Source: Hanstruepera marina
GTDB taxonomy: Bacteria > Bacteroidota > Bacteroidia > Flavobacteriales > Flavobacteriaceae
Direction: 5' to 3'
Length of the DNA stretch: 64,000 nt
Assembly: GCF_019880635.1 (NCBI RefSeq)
Contig: NZ_JAINVX010000004.1
Coordinates: forward strand, 1-64,000
Within the stretch, counting starts at the first letter, position 1, and every line of letters starts with the position of its first letter. The position numbers and the translations under genes were made by a program. The notes under the pieces were generated by a model. That model did not search any database, was not told the origin of the DNA, and worked only from the letters and a program-made list of their open reading frames with translations. Positions 1 to 7,863 of the stretch are shown here, piece after piece.

Positions 1-1140
1 AGATTGTACACGTTCACCATTACGGATGACTGTGGCAACGATGATACAGAGACCACGCGAGTATCCAGAGAGTACGACATGACCGATCCAGTTATTACAT
101 GTCCTGAAGATTTACCAAGATTGTGTAATGATGAATTCCCGCCATTATCAGCCACATGGACAGATAACTGTTCAGCAGGAGGAACATTAAATCTTGATGG
201 TCCAACAAGAATTGTAATGTCAGAGGATGGTTGTTCACAAATTGGTTATTATGACTTTGAAGTATATGATGATTGTGGTAATTTAGGAACAGAAACCTGT
301 ACCATTATTAGAGATTTTGATTTGGTTGATAATTGCGAAACTGCTTTTGCAAAAGCAGATTCGGGAGACCAATGCTTTATTCCTGATTTTAGTCGTTGGG
401 GTTGGACGAATTATTTACCAACTTATGGTGTGTATAAAATGGATTTATGGGCTGGAGCAGCACATTGTGATACCAATAGAGGTGAGTTAGTTGGTGTTGT
501 TCATGTAACATATACTGAATCACAAGTAGAAATTACTTATGAAATTTTTGATGGCTTCACTATGAATGAGGCACATGTATACGTTGGTTGTGATCCGTAT
601 CCAGAAAATCGTGGAAGACCAACAGTAGCACCAGGACAATATCCATTTAACCCATCATTTGAGGGTAATGTACAGAGCTATACGGTTGTTATAGACAACG
701 ATATGGCAGATAACTCAGAAGGTATTTATGTTATAGCTCATGCAGTAACTTGTGAAATAGTATGTATGTGTAGCGTAGAAAAAGGTGATATTTACTCTGA
801 TGATTCAGGTGAAACTGAATATTTGGATGCCTTTGAATGTGAAGAAGGAAACGAGACAATTTTCGGAATTGTTAATACTTTCAAGGCTTATCCAGTACCT
901 TTTGATAAGGAAGTGAATATTGCTTACAATATACCTTATGAAACTGATGTAACTTTAGAAATATTTGATATTAAAGGTTCATTGATTAAAAAGGTTGAAA
1001 ACGTGAGTTACATCAAAGGAACTGAAGCGATAACTACTATCGACATGACTAATACAGATAATCAATTATTTTTAGTAAGATTAACTACTAAAAAGGGAGT
1101 CATGATTAAGAAAATAGTTTCGTTTAAACCTAGAAAATAA
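1..1140 (+). CDS. C-terminal part of a large T9SS-secreted, Cys-rich HYR/Ig-like adhesin (5' truncated)
   Basis: The reading frame is open from the first base, so the gene begins upstream of the window; the TTG at base 4 is not a real start. The N-terminal part shows the end of repeat-like modules rich in paired cysteines (DDCGN..TETT, then VITCPEDLPRLC), resembling HYR/Ig-like repeats of flavobacterial surface adhesins. A unique central region follows (about residues 110-285). The last ~85 residues (AYPVPFDKEVNIAYNIP...IYDIKG-like...MIKKIVSF) match a type A T9SS C-terminal sorting domain. The protein should be exported and attached to or released from the cell surface. The substrate or ligand cannot be told. 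A hairpin terminator follows directly. Confidence 0.8.
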   Translation, partial: RLYTFTITDDCGNDDTETTRVSREYDMTDPVITCPEDLPRLCNDEFPPLSATWTDNCSAGGTLNLDGPTRIVMSEDGCSQIGYYDFEVYDDCGNLGTETCTIIRDFDLVDNCETAFAKADSGDQCFIPDFSRWGWTNYLPTYGVYKMDLWAGAAHCDTNRGELVGVVHVTYTESQVEITYEIFDGFTMNEAHVYVGCDPYPENRGRPTVAPGQYPFNPSFEGNVQSYTVVIDNDMADNSEGIYVIAHAVTCEIVCMCSVEKGDIYSDDSGETEYLDAFECEEGNETIFGIVNTFKAYPVPFDKEVNIAYNIPYETDVTLEIFDIKGSLIKKVENVSYIKGTEAITTIDMTNTDNQLFLVRLTTKKGVMIKKIVSFKPRK

Positions 1141-1164
1141 GTTGTATAACTTTAATATAAAAGT

Positions 1165-1193
1165 AAAAGCCCAGCTATTTAGCTGGGCTTTTT
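1165..1193. terminator. Bidirectional intrinsic terminator
   Basis: A 12-bp stem (AAAAGCCCAGCT / AGCTGGGCTTTT) with loop ATTT, followed by T residues on both strands. It lies between the + adhesin fragment and the - FG-GAP gene, which converge here. Confidence 0.9.
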
Positions 1194-1214
1194 ATATTAA
1201 GTCGATTAGTAATA

Positions 1215-2597
1215 TTAATTTTTAATAAACTTATAAGTTAAGTTAGCATCCTTAATGGTTAGCAAATAAATTCCATTTTTTAAATGGGAGACATCTATAG
1301 ATTCAATTTCAGCATTTAATTTGCTATTCAAGACTTTTTGTCCTAAAGCGTTATAAACTGTATAATCTAAAGCTTCATAGTTGTTTAGTTTGACATTTAA
1401 GATATTTGTCGTAGGATTAGGGTAAATAGAAATATCTTCTGCACTATAGTCATCGATAGAAAGGGTTGAGTTATAAGTTGTGTTTTCAAACCAGTTTAAA
1501 TGATTTTCATTTGAAGAGATACTTGCCATATCAAGATCCCCATCATTATCAAAATCATTTACTGTAAAACTATAAATGTCATTTTGAGTATTATCGATGA
1601 TGTCTTCATTACTAGGATTTGAATCTAGATACCATGTCATTTTATCCGTAGGATCTGTGCTAGAATAACCAATGGTAACATCGTTTACCGAATTATCATC
1701 TAAATCAGAAACCATTGCTGCTGCAGGATATACATTAGACGTAGAAAAAACAGTTTCTGTAAATGTTCCATCTGACTGCTTATCATAATAAGCAGTATTT
1801 GTTAATAAATCTACTTTCAAAATCTCTAAATCACCATCATTATCAACATCACCAAAGGATACATCATTAATATAGTAATTACCAGAGACCACATTATTAG
1901 TTTCAACGGTAAAAGTGGCATTTCCCGTTTGAGAAAGATTATTATTATATAATTTAACACTGTAGATTTTTCCGAAACCTACAACTATATCTAAATCGCC
2001 ATCTAAATCATAATCAGCTAGGTCTAAATCTCGTGGGCCTGAATTATTAAGACTGCTTATTGTTTGAGCTGGTCCAAAAGATCCTGATCCATTATTAGAG
2101 TACCAAGAAACTAAATCTGCATCATACGCAACAACAGCTATATCTATTGTGTTATCTCCATTAATATCACCAACTTTAACAGATCCAGCCCTTAAAAGTC
2201 CGTTATCAATTAATTGTTCAGTTCCAAAATTACCACTACCATCATTTTCAAACCAAACTACTTTATTTAATGATTCTGAAGTGGCAATGATATCTTTATC
2301 ATTGTCATTATCTAAATCTGCAATAGCCAAACCATTTACATTTGTTAATGTTGATGAAACTAATGTTTGTAATGTGAAAGTACCATTTCCATTATTTTTA
2401 TACCATTCTATAGTTCCACCAAGATTGGTTCCAATGACAATATCAGCAAACTCATCATTATCTAAATGATCTGATTCAATAAGCTTTGGGAAATTACCAG
2501 TATTAGTTGAAATACTTTGTTTTGCTCCAAATGGTGCTTGAGCGTTTATTACAGAAACACCTAAAACCCATAATATTATAAGTAGTTTATTTTTCAT
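1215..2597 (-). CDS. FG-GAP/VCBS-repeat protein with T9SS type A sorting domain
   Basis: This 460-residue protein has a signal peptide (MKNKLLIILWVLGVSVINAQ) and then a series of FG-GAP/VCBS-like repeats with Ca-binding-like acidic runs (DLDNDNDKDII, DYDLDGDLDIVVG, DVDNDGDLEI, DFDNDGDLDMA) alternating with WY/WF-x-NN-GxGxF segments. Such repeats form a beta-propeller. Residues ~385-460 (ISIYPNPTTNILNVK...YTVYNALGQKV...NGIYLLTI) are a type A T9SS sorting domain. It is therefore a secreted or surface-attached propeller protein of unknown ligand. A paralogue of identical architecture lies at 43389-44798. Confidence 0.88.
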   Translation of the reverse strand: MKNKLLIILWVLGVSVINAQAPFGAKQSISTNTGNFPKLIESDHLDNDEFADIVIGTNLGGTIEWYKNNGNGTFTLQTLVSSTLTNVNGLAIADLDNDNDKDIIATSESLNKVVWFENDGSGNFGTEQLIDNGLLRAGSVKVGDINGDNTIDIAVVAYDADLVSWYSNNGSGSFGPAQTISSLNNSGPRDLDLADYDLDGDLDIVVGFGKIYSVKLYNNNLSQTGNATFTVETNNVVSGNYYINDVSFGDVDNDGDLEILKVDLLTNTAYYDKQSDGTFTETVFSTSNVYPAAAMVSDLDDNSVNDVTIGYSSTDPTDKMTWYLDSNPSNEDIIDNTQNDIYSFTVNDFDNDGDLDMASISSNENHLNWFENTTYNSTLSIDDYSAEDISIYPNPTTNILNVKLNNYEALDYTVYNALGQKVLNSKLNAEIESIDVSHLKNGIYLLTIKDANLTYKFIKN

Positions 2598-2804
2598 AAT
2601 TAATTAGATTTAGTTCGTTCCAAACGTATAAAACTTATTTTATAATCATCGATTAAACGCAAAAAAAATAGATAAAAAACTAAAAATCAGTAGTATTGCA
2701 CCTACATTTGTAATATATTTCTTTCTTTTATTAAAAAATTTATGTAAGATTTTTCTAGCTTAACAAACATAATAAAAATGTTCCCAATTTAATTTCTGGC
2801 AATT

Positions 2805-2820
2805 ATTATGCATGCATAAT
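2805..2820. promoter_or_regulatory. Perfect 16-bp palindrome, candidate operator
   Basis: ATTATGCATGCATAAT is its own reverse complement. It ends 9 bp before a TATATTTG -7 box (2830-2837) and so covers the expected -33 position of the promoter for the flavoprotein gene at 2855. Placement and symmetry suggest a dimeric repressor or activator site; the regulator is unknown. Confidence 0.5.
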
Positions 2821-2829
2821 AAAATAAAT

Positions 2830-2837
2830 TATATTTG
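2830..2837 (+). promoter_or_regulatory. -7 promoter box for the flavin oxidoreductase gene
   Basis: TATATTTG matches the Bacteroidota -7 consensus TAnnTTTG. It overlaps the in-frame GTG at 2837, which argues for translation from the ATG at 2855. Confidence 0.55.
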
Positions 2838-2854
2838 TGCTTAATCAATACTTT

Positions 2855-3802
2855 ATGCAAACACAACTTACAGAAATACTTAAAATTAAGTTTCCTATTA
2901 TTCAAGCACCTATGTTTTTAGTTTCAAATACTGACATGGTTATTGAAGCTATGAAATCAGGTATAGCTGGTTGTATACCTGCTTTGAATTATAGAACATT
3001 GCCTGAATTAAGAAATGCTATTAAAGAGCTAAAGGAAGCAAAAGTTGAAGGTGGTTCTTTTGGATTCAATTTAATTGTCAATAAGTCCAATGTAAGATAT
3101 AAAGATCAGCTACAGGTTTTATGCGAAGAAGGATGTGATTTTATAATAACATCACTTGGCAATCCTGAAGAAACAATACGGGAAGCTCATGCGGTGGGCA
3201 TAAAAGTGTTTTGCGATGTAACGGATTTACATTTTGCGAAAAAAGTAGAAAAGTTAGGTGCAGATGCTATTATTGCTGTAAACAATGAAGCTGGTGGACA
3301 TCGAGGAAATTTATCCCCAAAGGAGATTATTTTATTATTAAAGGAGCATGTGTCAATTCCAATTATATCAGCAGGCGGAGTTGGCTGTAAAGCGGATATT
3401 GAAGAGATGTTGGGTTATGGAGCTGAAGGTGTTTCGGTTGGTAGTCCGTTTATTGCCTCTAAAGAGGCTGGAGTTACTCAAGAATATAAGCAGGCCTGTG
3501 TTGATTATGGCGCTAAAGACATTGTTGTAACCGAACGTATTTCAGGAACACCATGTACAGTGATTAATACACCATATGTTCAGAAAATTGGAACGAAATC
3601 ACCTTGGATAGAGCGCGTTTTAAATAAAAACAAGAAGTTAAAAAAGTGGGTAAAAATGTTGCGGTTTTATATCGGCATGAAAGCAACTGAAAAAGCAGCA
3701 CTTAAAGCAACCTATAAAACAGTTTGGGTAGCTGGACCAAGTATTCAATACACTACTGAAATATTACCTACGGCTAAAATTATAGATAAATTAACTACAT
3801 AA
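2855..3802 (+). CDS. NAD(P)H-dependent flavin oxidoreductase, nitronate monooxygenase-like
   Basis: A 315-residue TIM-barrel FMN protein of the nitronate monooxygenase/2-nitropropane dioxygenase family. It shows the N-terminal FPIIQAPMFLVSN motif, a central VNNEAGGHRG loop, and the phosphate-binding IISAGGVG followed by GAEGVSVGSPFIAS. Family members oxidise nitronates with FMN and O2; some are enoyl reductases (FabK-like), so the physiological substrate is uncertain. I choose ATG 2855 over the upstream GTG 2837 because the GTG overlaps the -7 box. The gene appears monocistronic, with a palindromic operator candidate upstream. Confidence 0.85.
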   Translation: MQTQLTEILKIKFPIIQAPMFLVSNTDMVIEAMKSGIAGCIPALNYRTLPELRNAIKELKEAKVEGGSFGFNLIVNKSNVRYKDQLQVLCEEGCDFIITSLGNPEETIREAHAVGIKVFCDVTDLHFAKKVEKLGADAIIAVNNEAGGHRGNLSPKEIILLLKEHVSIPIISAGGVGCKADIEEMLGYGAEGVSVGSPFIASKEAGVTQEYKQACVDYGAKDIVVTERISGTPCTVINTPYVQKIGTKSPWIERVLNKNKKLKKWVKMLRFYIGMKATEKAALKATYKTVWVAGPSIQYTTEILPTAKIIDKLTT

Positions 3803-3875
3803 TGTTTAGTTTCCTATATCTTCAAGTCAAGTTTAAAGTTTTTTGATATTTCGAATTTATTAATTTGATAAATCA

Positions 3876-3911
3876 TTTTGTTTAACATTATTTTGAATAT
3901 GTTAAACAAAA
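3876..3911. promoter_or_regulatory. 13-bp perfect inverted repeat in the FAS1 gene promoter
   Basis: Left arm TTTTGTTTAACAT (3876-3888) and right arm ATGTTAAACAAAA (3899-3911) are perfect complements with a 10-bp spacer. The candidate -33 box TTTTG (3891-3895) sits inside the spacer and the right arm fills the -33/-7 interval. A protein bound here would block or remodel the promoter. Confidence 0.6.
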
Positions 3912-3922
3912 ATGTATCTTTA
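3891..3922 (+). promoter_or_regulatory. Promoter of the FAS1 lipoprotein gene
   Basis: -33 element TTTTG (3891-3895), 19-bp spacer, -7 element TATCTTTA (3915-3922). The in-frame ATG at 3912 overlaps the -7 box, so translation should begin at ATG 3951. Confidence 0.6.
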
Positions 3923-3950
3923 CCTATCTTTAATAAAAATACTTGATATT

Positions 3951-4943
3951 ATGAAAACAATTAAATTTTTTAAAACCCCAAATTTCAAACTTATTAACCT
4001 ATTATCGTTAGTGTTTTTATCGCTTTCAATGATTTTTGTTTCTTGTAGTACAGAAGAATATGATCAGAATGATTTGAATAGTAAAGACTTATCAATTGTT
4101 GAAGTACTCAAAACTTATGAGCTTCAAGAGGGTTCAGATAATAGAAGTTCTAAACCAACATTCAAAACTCTAAATGTTGCTTTAGCAAGAACCGGATTAG
4201 CAGGTGTAGTTTCATCAAATAGATTAACAGTATTTGCGCCTACAGATGAGGCATTTGCTGCTTTAGGGCTAGATCAAAGAAATATTGCTTCAGTTCCAAA
4301 TTTAGAAGAAATATTACTTTATCATGTGCTGGGAGATATTGTTTATAGTACTGATTTATCAAATGGATTTGTATCAACGCTAAATGGCTCTGCTGTTGAA
4401 GTTAATTTAGACAATGGTGTTGTGATTAATGATTCAAATGTAATATCTGCAGATGTTGAAGCACGAAATGGGGTAATCCATGTTATTGACCAAGTCCTTT
4501 TTCCACCATCAAACAATTTATTAGAATTAGCTGAAAGTTTTGATCCCGAATTTTCAATACTTGTAGATGTATTAGAACTAACAGGATTAGACACTGTTGT
4601 TGCCAACAATGGCCCTTATACAATATTTGCTCCTACTAATGATGCTTTTGTAGCTTTACTTTCTGAATTGGATGGATACGATAGCCTTGAGGATTTTGAT
4701 ACGCCCGAGGATATTGAGTTACTTACAAATGTATTGTTATATCATGTTGTTGAAGGTCGCGTTTATTCAAGTGATTTAATGAGTGGGCCAGTAACTAATT
4801 TAAACGGTGTTTTTGATTTAGACGTTGAAACTCTTACCATTACTGATAATAATGATAGAGAAACAGGATTAGTTTCAGATCTATTAAACGTTCAAGCTAC
4901 TAATGGTGTTGTGCACGTTATAGATCGTGTACTCTTACCTTAA
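3951..4943 (+). CDS. Fasciclin (FAS1) two-domain lipoprotein
   Basis: A 330-residue protein starting MKTIKFFK with a lipoprotein signal; the lipobox Cys is at about residue 32 (FVSC-STEE). Two FAS1 domains follow (roughly residues 50-185 and 190-330). Each has the conserved (L)TVFAPT(D/N)xAF and YHV motifs and ends in NGVxHVIDxVL(F/L)P. FAS1 domains mediate adhesion or ligand binding at the cell surface. Signal and Cys predict an envelope lipoprotein. Its promoter is embedded in a strong inverted repeat, so it is probably tightly regulated; the signal is unknown. It is monocistronic, closed by a GNRA-loop terminator. Confidence 0.9.
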   Translation: MKTIKFFKTPNFKLINLLSLVFLSLSMIFVSCSTEEYDQNDLNSKDLSIVEVLKTYELQEGSDNRSSKPTFKTLNVALARTGLAGVVSSNRLTVFAPTDEAFAALGLDQRNIASVPNLEEILLYHVLGDIVYSTDLSNGFVSTLNGSAVEVNLDNGVVINDSNVISADVEARNGVIHVIDQVLFPPSNNLLELAESFDPEFSILVDVLELTGLDTVVANNGPYTIFAPTNDAFVALLSELDGYDSLEDFDTPEDIELLTNVLLYHVVEGRVYSSDLMSGPVTNLNGVFDLDVETLTITDNNDRETGLVSDLLNVQATNGVVHVIDRVLLP

Positions 4944-4968
4944 AGTAAATAATGAAAAAGAAAAAATT

Positions 4969-4997
4969 AAAGACTATTCGCAAGAGTAGTCTTTTTT
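4969..4997. terminator. Bidirectional terminator with GCAA tetraloop
   Basis: Stem AAAGACTATTC / GAGTAGTCTTT closes a GCAA (GNRA) loop, with T-runs on both strands. It separates the + FAS1 gene from the convergent - acetyltransferase gene. Confidence 0.85.
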
Positions 4998-5571
4998 AAT
5001 TACAATCTTGAAATATTGTATGTTTCAAATTTAGCCACTCATCCTTTAATATGCCATAACAACAGGTGCTACGTCTAAAGCCATCAAGCATCAAGGTATC
5101 TTTGCGCAAAATACCTTCTAATGTGGCACCTAATTTTTCGACAGCTTTTCTGGAGCGTATATTGCGTTCATCGATTCTGAATTCTACTTTTTCAAATTGT
5201 AATTCCTCAAAAGCATATTGAAGCATCAGGAATTTAACATGTTTGTTTAAACCTGTTCCTTGAAATGCTTTACCAATCCATGTCCAGCCAATGTGTAAGG
5301 TTTTGTTTTTCCAATTAATCAAACCAAACCTCGTAGAACCTGCATAGGCCTGTTTTTGTTTGTCAAAAATTATATAGGGAATGGTTGTCTTGTGATAGTA
5401 ACCATCAACAGCAGTTTGAACATAGCTCTTAAGAGTTTCTGGAGTTGAAATATTTGAAGGAGAATAGAATATTAGGTTTTCTTCTTGCGAAATATCCAAT
5501 AACTTGGTGTAGTTACTCAAATCCAAAAGCGATAATTTTACACGAGAGTTTTCTAAAAGCTTCTCATTCAT
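4996..5571 (-). CDS. GNAT family N-acetyltransferase (RimJ/RimL-like)
   Basis: 191 residues of the RimJ/RimL-type GNAT fold. Visible marks are LHIGWTWIGKAFQGTGLNKHVKFLMLQYAFE (acetyl-CoA binding, with the QGTG turn), then FRIDERNIRSRKAVEKLGATLEGILR, the typical C-terminal N-x-x-S-x-x-x-x-E-K-LGF-like signature. It probably acetylates a small molecule or protein N-terminus; the substrate is unknown. It lies 5 bp downstream of the alpha/beta-hydrolase gene on the same strand and is probably co-transcribed with it. Confidence 0.85.
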   Translation of the reverse strand: MNEKLLENSRVKLSLLDLSNYTKLLDISQEENLIFYSPSNISTPETLKSYVQTAVDGYYHKTTIPYIIFDKQKQAYAGSTRFGLINWKNKTLHIGWTWIGKAFQGTGLNKHVKFLMLQYAFEELQFEKVEFRIDERNIRSRKAVEKLGATLEGILRKDTLMLDGFRRSTCCYGILKDEWLNLKHTIFQDCN

Positions 5572-5576
5572 AACAG

Positions 5577-6212
5577 TTATATTAAACGCTTAATGACATC
5601 AGTATTAACAACATGTTTTCCATCAAAAGGAATTACGGATAGTTTATCGTTAAATAGGCTTTTAGCTTTTTCAACTTCATGCTTTATTCGGTCTTCATTG
5701 AGATACTCATCTTGAGTACCATATATCAATGATACTTTTCCATTGTAATATTTAAAATCATCTTGATTTAATTCAACAGGAATACCACCTGAATGAATGA
5801 TTAATTGACTACAGTTCATTTGATTTAATGCAAGATACCTCATAGCTATACTCACACCTTGAGAATACCCTAAAACAATTAAGTTTTTATTGCTTGGTAA
5901 GTTTTCATGTTGTAGTAAACTTTCAACATAATTCATAACATTTTTGGTTTCTTTTTTTGTATTTTCTTTTGTGAGCCAACTGGCACCAACATGTCTGTAT
6001 TTCGGGCCAATATAATATTTGCTTGGAGCTTGTGGAGCGATAAAATAGTTGTCTTCAGAATTTAAAGATTCAAAGTATTTTAAAAAGTAACGACTCAAAT
6101 ATCCCATGCCATGAAAAACCAACCAGACATTTTTAGTTTTATCTGTGAGTTCATTTAATACTGCATAGGTATTGGTTGAAGTATAGGATATTTCTTTTTC
6201 TGATAGATTCAT
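5577..6212 (-). CDS. Alpha/beta-hydrolase (serine esterase-like)
   Basis: A 211-residue cytosolic alpha/beta-hydrolase with no signal peptide. Visible elements are an oxyanion strand VWLVFHGMG, the nucleophile elbow GYSQG (Ser117), and plausible acid and base at GTQDE (Asp168) and DGKH (His200). Overall shape is like the phospholipase/carboxylesterase (PF02230-type) group. It is divergent from menI-menF-menD. A MenH step (SHCHC synthase, also an alpha/beta-hydrolase) is otherwise missing from this window, so a role in menaquinone synthesis is possible. MenH enzymes usually have GYSxGGR, which this lacks; esterase is the safer call. Confidence 0.75.
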   Translation of the reverse strand: MNLSEKEISYTSTNTYAVLNELTDKTKNVWLVFHGMGYLSRYFLKYFESLNSEDNYFIAPQAPSKYYIGPKYRHVGASWLTKENTKKETKNVMNYVESLLQHENLPSNKNLIVLGYSQGVSIAMRYLALNQMNCSQLIIHSGGIPVELNQDDFKYYNGKVSLIYGTQDEYLNEDRIKHEVEKAKSLFNDKLSVIPFDGKHVVNTDVIKRLI

Positions 6213-6265
6213 ATTAAGGTTGGGTTTTGTACTTTTACAATTCGATTTAAAAATACAGGAATTTT

Positions 6266-6691
6266 ATGCAATTAACTAAAGAAGAAAAGTTGAAAAAAAT
6301 TAATGAAGTTGCCAAAAACACATTATTGGAAACTTTAGAGATTTCTATTGTTGATTTTGGTGATGATTTTCTAATTGCAAAAATGCCTGTTAATTCCCGT
6401 GTGCACCAACCTGATGGCGTGTTGCATGGTGGTGCTACTGCTGCTTTAGCCGAAAGTGTTGGTAGTTTTGCATCGCATTTGTTTTCTAATTTAGAAGAAG
6501 TATTTGTAAGAGGAATTGAGATTACTGCCAATCATGTAAAAAGTGTTTCAGAAGGACATGTGTACGCTAAGGCTAGCTTTCTTCACAAAGGTAGAACGAC
6601 CCAGTTATTGGATATTCGTGTAACTGACGATCATGATAATTTAATTTCTATTTGTCGCTTATCAACCATCTCATTGCCAAGAAAAAAGTAG
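6266..6691 (+). CDS. menI: Hotdog-fold thioesterase, probable DHNA-CoA hydrolase
   Basis: A 141-residue PaaI/YdiI-type hotdog thioesterase. The motif HQPDGVLHGGATAALAESVGS contains the HGG turn and the catalytic Glu of the 1,4-dihydroxy-2-naphthoyl-CoA thioesterases. It releases DHNA from DHNA-CoA after MenB. The function is supported by context: menF starts 1 bp after its stop and menD follows. The hotdog family hydrolyses many acyl-CoAs, so the assignment rests on both motif and operon. A TACTTTTA -7-like box at 6230-6237 lies upstream. Confidence 0.8.
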   Translation: MQLTKEEKLKKINEVAKNTLLETLEISIVDFGDDFLIAKMPVNSRVHQPDGVLHGGATAALAESVGSFASHLFSNLEEVFVRGIEITANHVKSVSEGHVYAKASFLHKGRTTQLLDIRVTDDHDNLISICRLSTISLPRKK

Positions 6692-6692
6692 G

Positions 6693-7814
6693 ATGACTTC
6701 AGAGTCTTTTTTTAATTCTTTAGAACAGCATTTCGCTCAAGATTTACCTTTTGTAGTATATCGAAAAAGTAATGAGGCCAATGTAAAAGGCTTACTTCAA
6801 AAAAGCAAGACTATTAATTATGTGTCTGATTTTAAAGAGAGCGGATTTATTATGGCACCTTTTGATGATAAGCAACTCCCTGTTTTAATACCAGTTGCTG
6901 ATTCATCGCTCATGGAAACCAATACTTATCAGCCGAAAGCGATGCATGAGTCTGAAATGAGTATCAAGCAAGCGTCAAAGAATAAGCAATTTCATATCGA
7001 TTTAGTTTCAAAAGGTATTACTGCAATAAAAGATAAGAAGCTTGATAAAGTAGTCTTATCCAGAAAGGAAACTGTAGAAATTAAAGAAAATAATCCGTTT
7101 GTTCTTTATAAGAAGTTACTCGATCATTATCCAAATGCCTTCGTGTATTGTTGGTTTCACCCTCAAATCGGATTATGGTTGGGTGCTACGCCCGAAACAT
7201 TACTTCAGATTGAAAACAGTAAACTAACCACCATGTCATTGGCTGGAACAAAGCCTTACCAAGGCGCTTTGGATGTGAATTGGAGTGAAAAGGAAATTCG
7301 CGAGCAAAAAATAGTTACTGATTATTTGGTTGAGCAGCTTGAAAACGATTTAAAAGACTTACAAGTTTCAGCTATTGAAACCATTCGCGCAGGTAATTTA
7401 ACGCATCTTAAAACTATGATTTCGGGTTTGTTAAAGCCGGAAGGGAATAGTTTACAAACGGTTATTAATAAATTACATCCAACACCGGCCGTTTGTGGTT
7501 TTCCCAAATCTGAAGCCAAGGATTTTATTCTTAAAAATGAAAATTACGACAGAGAATATTATACGGGTTTTCTGGGAGAATTAAATTTAGAAAAAAGTCA
7601 AACCAGAAATCGAAACAGACGGAATGTTGAAAACAATGCTTATTCCAGTGTAAAAAAAGTCACAAATCTGTATGTGAACTTACGATGTATGAAATTGGAA
7701 GACCAAAAAGCTCAAGTATATATTGGAGGAGGCATTACTTTAGATTCTGTTCCAGAACATGAGTGGGAGGAAACTGTTGCAAAATCGGCTACAATAAAAA
7801 AGGTATTGCAATAA
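6693..7814 (+). CDS. menF: Isochorismate synthase
   Basis: 373 residues of the chorismate-binding (MST) fold. Characteristic segments are the LSRKE strand, WLGATPETLL, SLAGTKP, WSEKEIREQKIVTDYL, TPAVCGFPKSEA and YYTGFLGEL, which carry the Mg- and chorismate-binding residues of isochorismate synthases. It converts chorismate to isochorismate, the first committed step of menaquinone synthesis. It is translationally linked to menI (1-bp gap) and followed by menD 49 bp on. Entry into a catecholate siderophore pathway is unlikely because no such genes are nearby. Confidence 0.92.
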   Translation: MTSESFFNSLEQHFAQDLPFVVYRKSNEANVKGLLQKSKTINYVSDFKESGFIMAPFDDKQLPVLIPVADSSLMETNTYQPKAMHESEMSIKQASKNKQFHIDLVSKGITAIKDKKLDKVVLSRKETVEIKENNPFVLYKKLLDHYPNAFVYCWFHPQIGLWLGATPETLLQIENSKLTTMSLAGTKPYQGALDVNWSEKEIREQKIVTDYLVEQLENDLKDLQVSAIETIRAGNLTHLKTMISGLLKPEGNSLQTVINKLHPTPAVCGFPKSEAKDFILKNENYDREYYTGFLGELNLEKSQTRNRNRRNVENNAYSSVKKVTNLYVNLRCMKLEDQKAQVYIGGGITLDSVPEHEWEETVAKSATIKKVLQ

Positions 7815-7863
7815 TTTTATTGAAGCTTCATATTGCTTACTTTTGTAAGAGATTTGATTGTAT

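Noticed and set aside
2149-2469. Open frame of 106 codons on the + strand inside the FG-GAP gene
   Set aside because: Antisense shadow of the repeat-coding region; composition is low-complexity Ser/Leu/Pro with no start signals.
6247-6531. 94-codon - strand open frame opposite menI
   Set aside because: Covers the conserved hotdog active-site coding sequence in reverse; no homology visible.
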